Positions 34,715 to 35,860 of a stretch of 35,860 bases of DNA are shown here, in pieces. Within the stretch, counting starts at the first letter, position 1. Every line of letters begins with the position of its first letter. Below the pieces are notes generated by a model. That model did not search any database. It was given only the letters and a program-made list of their open reading frames with translations, and was not told the origin of the DNA. The position numbers and the translations under genes are program-made. Source of the DNA: Phallusia fumigata (Eukaryota; Chordata; Ascidiacea; Phlebobranchia; Ascidiidae); assembly GCA_008931825.1 (NCBI GenBank), contig QXVZ01003120.1, positions 1-35,860 of the forward strand, written 5' to 3'.

Positions 34715-34783
34715 TGTGTATGCACTGATGATGACAACAGCGATTGTTCAAACATGTGCATCACAATGTATTCACCATACACA
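34715..34783 (+). repeat. Degenerate type I hammerhead-like element
   Basis: An outer stem TGTGTATG (34715-34722) with CATACACA (34776-34783), eight perfect pairs, encloses CTGATGATGAC, hairpin AACA-GCGAT-TGTT, CAAAC, and a stem III-like ACAT..ATGT. The order is that of a type I hammerhead, but the GAAA box is CAAA and an insertion follows CTGATGA, so activity is unlikely. It lies between the convergent ends of copy F and the SLC35G gene. Confidence 0.5.
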
Positions 34784-34884
34784 AGCTCTATGGCGGTTAT
34801 GCTTTTTTATGCAACTTTTAAAGTCTGTGTCTTGTGAAAATACATACTTTTGCAACAATTGTTTAATTTTTTTTCTGCGGTTTG

Positions 34885-35860
34885 TTATTCGTTTTTACTC
34901 TCTCGAATACTGATCGCAGCCAAGCCGATGCAACTTGTCATGATTAGGGCGGCGCCTATGACGCTGTACAACGATGGTACAACACCCAAAAACAAATATT
35001 CAAGCAAGAATGCAAACACAACTTCACTGGTACACACAATAGTCACAGGTCCTGCTGCGCCGTTTTGCAGTGCCAGGGTAACGAGTACAGCGTTTAAAAG
35101 CGCCGCAAAGGCCGAGAAAAACATAACGAGGATGTCGCTTAAGCACGGTATAACGAGTTCTTTGGTTAAAAACACTGAAACAATGGAGATAACAAAGCCA
35201 CAAAGTGAAAAATAGAAAAGAAAAAGACTGAAATGAACTTTATTGCCCATTTTTCGGATAGCAACCATCGCTATTGCAGACAGCACGGCAGCAGTTATAG
35301 CCAAGATAATGCCCAGTGTACGGTTACTGCTTGTAGAGTGCAGATTTGTTTCTTCGTTGCCAAATATGAAAGGTGGACGGGCGATTAACACCAAACCTGC
35401 AAGCGCCAGAATTGAAAAGCAAACGTCAGATAAACGACATGGCTCTGGAAAACAATGAAAAATTGTTAAGTCGTAAAAACAAAAAAACGTATTTTTTCAT
35501 CTTTTTGCATAAAATTCTGTCAAGAATTTCAGTGTTGTTTTAAATTATGATGCAACGGTCTTGCGTTGGTGATATTAGTGGTATCAATTTATTTAAGATG
35601 CTGTTTCGAACTAAAACCCTCCTCATACTGCGTTAAGTTCTTCTATTGAGGGGAATAATAATTAGTAAGTTGCTGAGAGGAGGCACAGAAAATATGTTTG
35701 AAAGGCACCGCTTTAAAGAAACACTATATGCAATGTAGATGTTGTTTACTGTAGGACAACCCTTTATTTATGTTGATTTCTTTAAAAAACCCTTACCTTT
35801 TATGAAAATACAAGCAAAGAATCCCACCAACACAACGTAAGAAGATAGTATAGCAACAGC
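34885..35860 (-). CDS. SLC35G/EamA-type transporter, 3' part
   Basis: A multi-pass membrane carrier of the drug/metabolite transporter superfamily. Exons here: 35797-35860 (cut by the window edge) and 34885-35444, joined in phase by an intron with a GTAAGG donor. The joined text reads FIKEPCRLSDVCFSI and then IARPPFIFG, the EPC..D and RPPF signatures at the end of the first EamA repeat of SLC35G1-like proteins. After a polar loop come five hydrophobic helices of the second EamA repeat, with NAVLVTLALQNGAAGPV and LLEYLFLGVVPSLYS. The C-terminus is short and polar (SIRESKNE). About 207 residues are visible; the N-terminal third to half lies to the right. Substrate is unknown for most SLC35G members. 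No disruption seen. Confidence 0.85.

Noticed and set aside
1-35860. Prokaryotic features such as operons, CRISPR arrays, insertion sequences or rho-independent terminators
   Set aside because: The window is spliced animal DNA; no direct-repeat spacer arrays or transposase genes were seen.

Overview
This looks like an animal nuclear window, most likely from a sea squirt (Ciona-like tunicate). The DNA is AT-rich, introns are short to medium, splice sites follow animal rules, tRNA-derived and hAT-like repeats are scattered through it, and the two ordinary genes are a CNK-type signalling scaffold and an SLC35G-type carrier. The species call is inference; gene families and exon structures were read directly. 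There are no operons, ribosome binding sites or CRISPR arrays. Coordinates below are exon boundaries I derived by eye from reading frame, splice signals and exon phase.

Layout. (1) 1-2832: mostly non-coding, with a 70-bp tandem repeat, a tRNA-derived SINE and one possible terminal exon. (2) 2833-12404, minus strand: ten exons of a CNKSR (connector enhancer of kinase suppressor of Ras) gene giving SAM, CRIC, PDZ and the start of the linker; the PH domain and C-terminus were not found and probably lie to the left. (3) 13950-15081, minus strand: a divergent P-loop sulfotransferase-like gene whose first exon is missing, next to a 572-base assembly gap. (4) 18156-34466, plus strand: a tandem array of the same family. 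Each complete copy has four exons of 252, 78, 152 and 298 bases, all in phase, and encodes about 259 residues with a P-loop/PAPS-binding-like start, an R..S motif and a C-terminal membrane segment. Copies A, B, D and F read as intact, C is a pseudogene, and E is a fragment that may be an unmerged allele of F. (5) 34885-35860, minus strand: the 3' part of an SLC35G/EamA-type transporter, convergent with the array.

The array has a two-gene period of about 6.4 kb (A+B resembles C+D). Exons 1, 2 and 4 are kept very similar between copies, but exon 3 differs strongly, and the exon 2 donor is GC in three copies and GT in two. The most striking non-coding signal is a complete type I hammerhead ribozyme on the minus strand of copy F's third intron (33969-34020); several degenerate relatives are scattered through the window. 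Three single-N junctions have duplicated sequence on both sides and look like unmerged contig overlaps, so gene counts near them need care.
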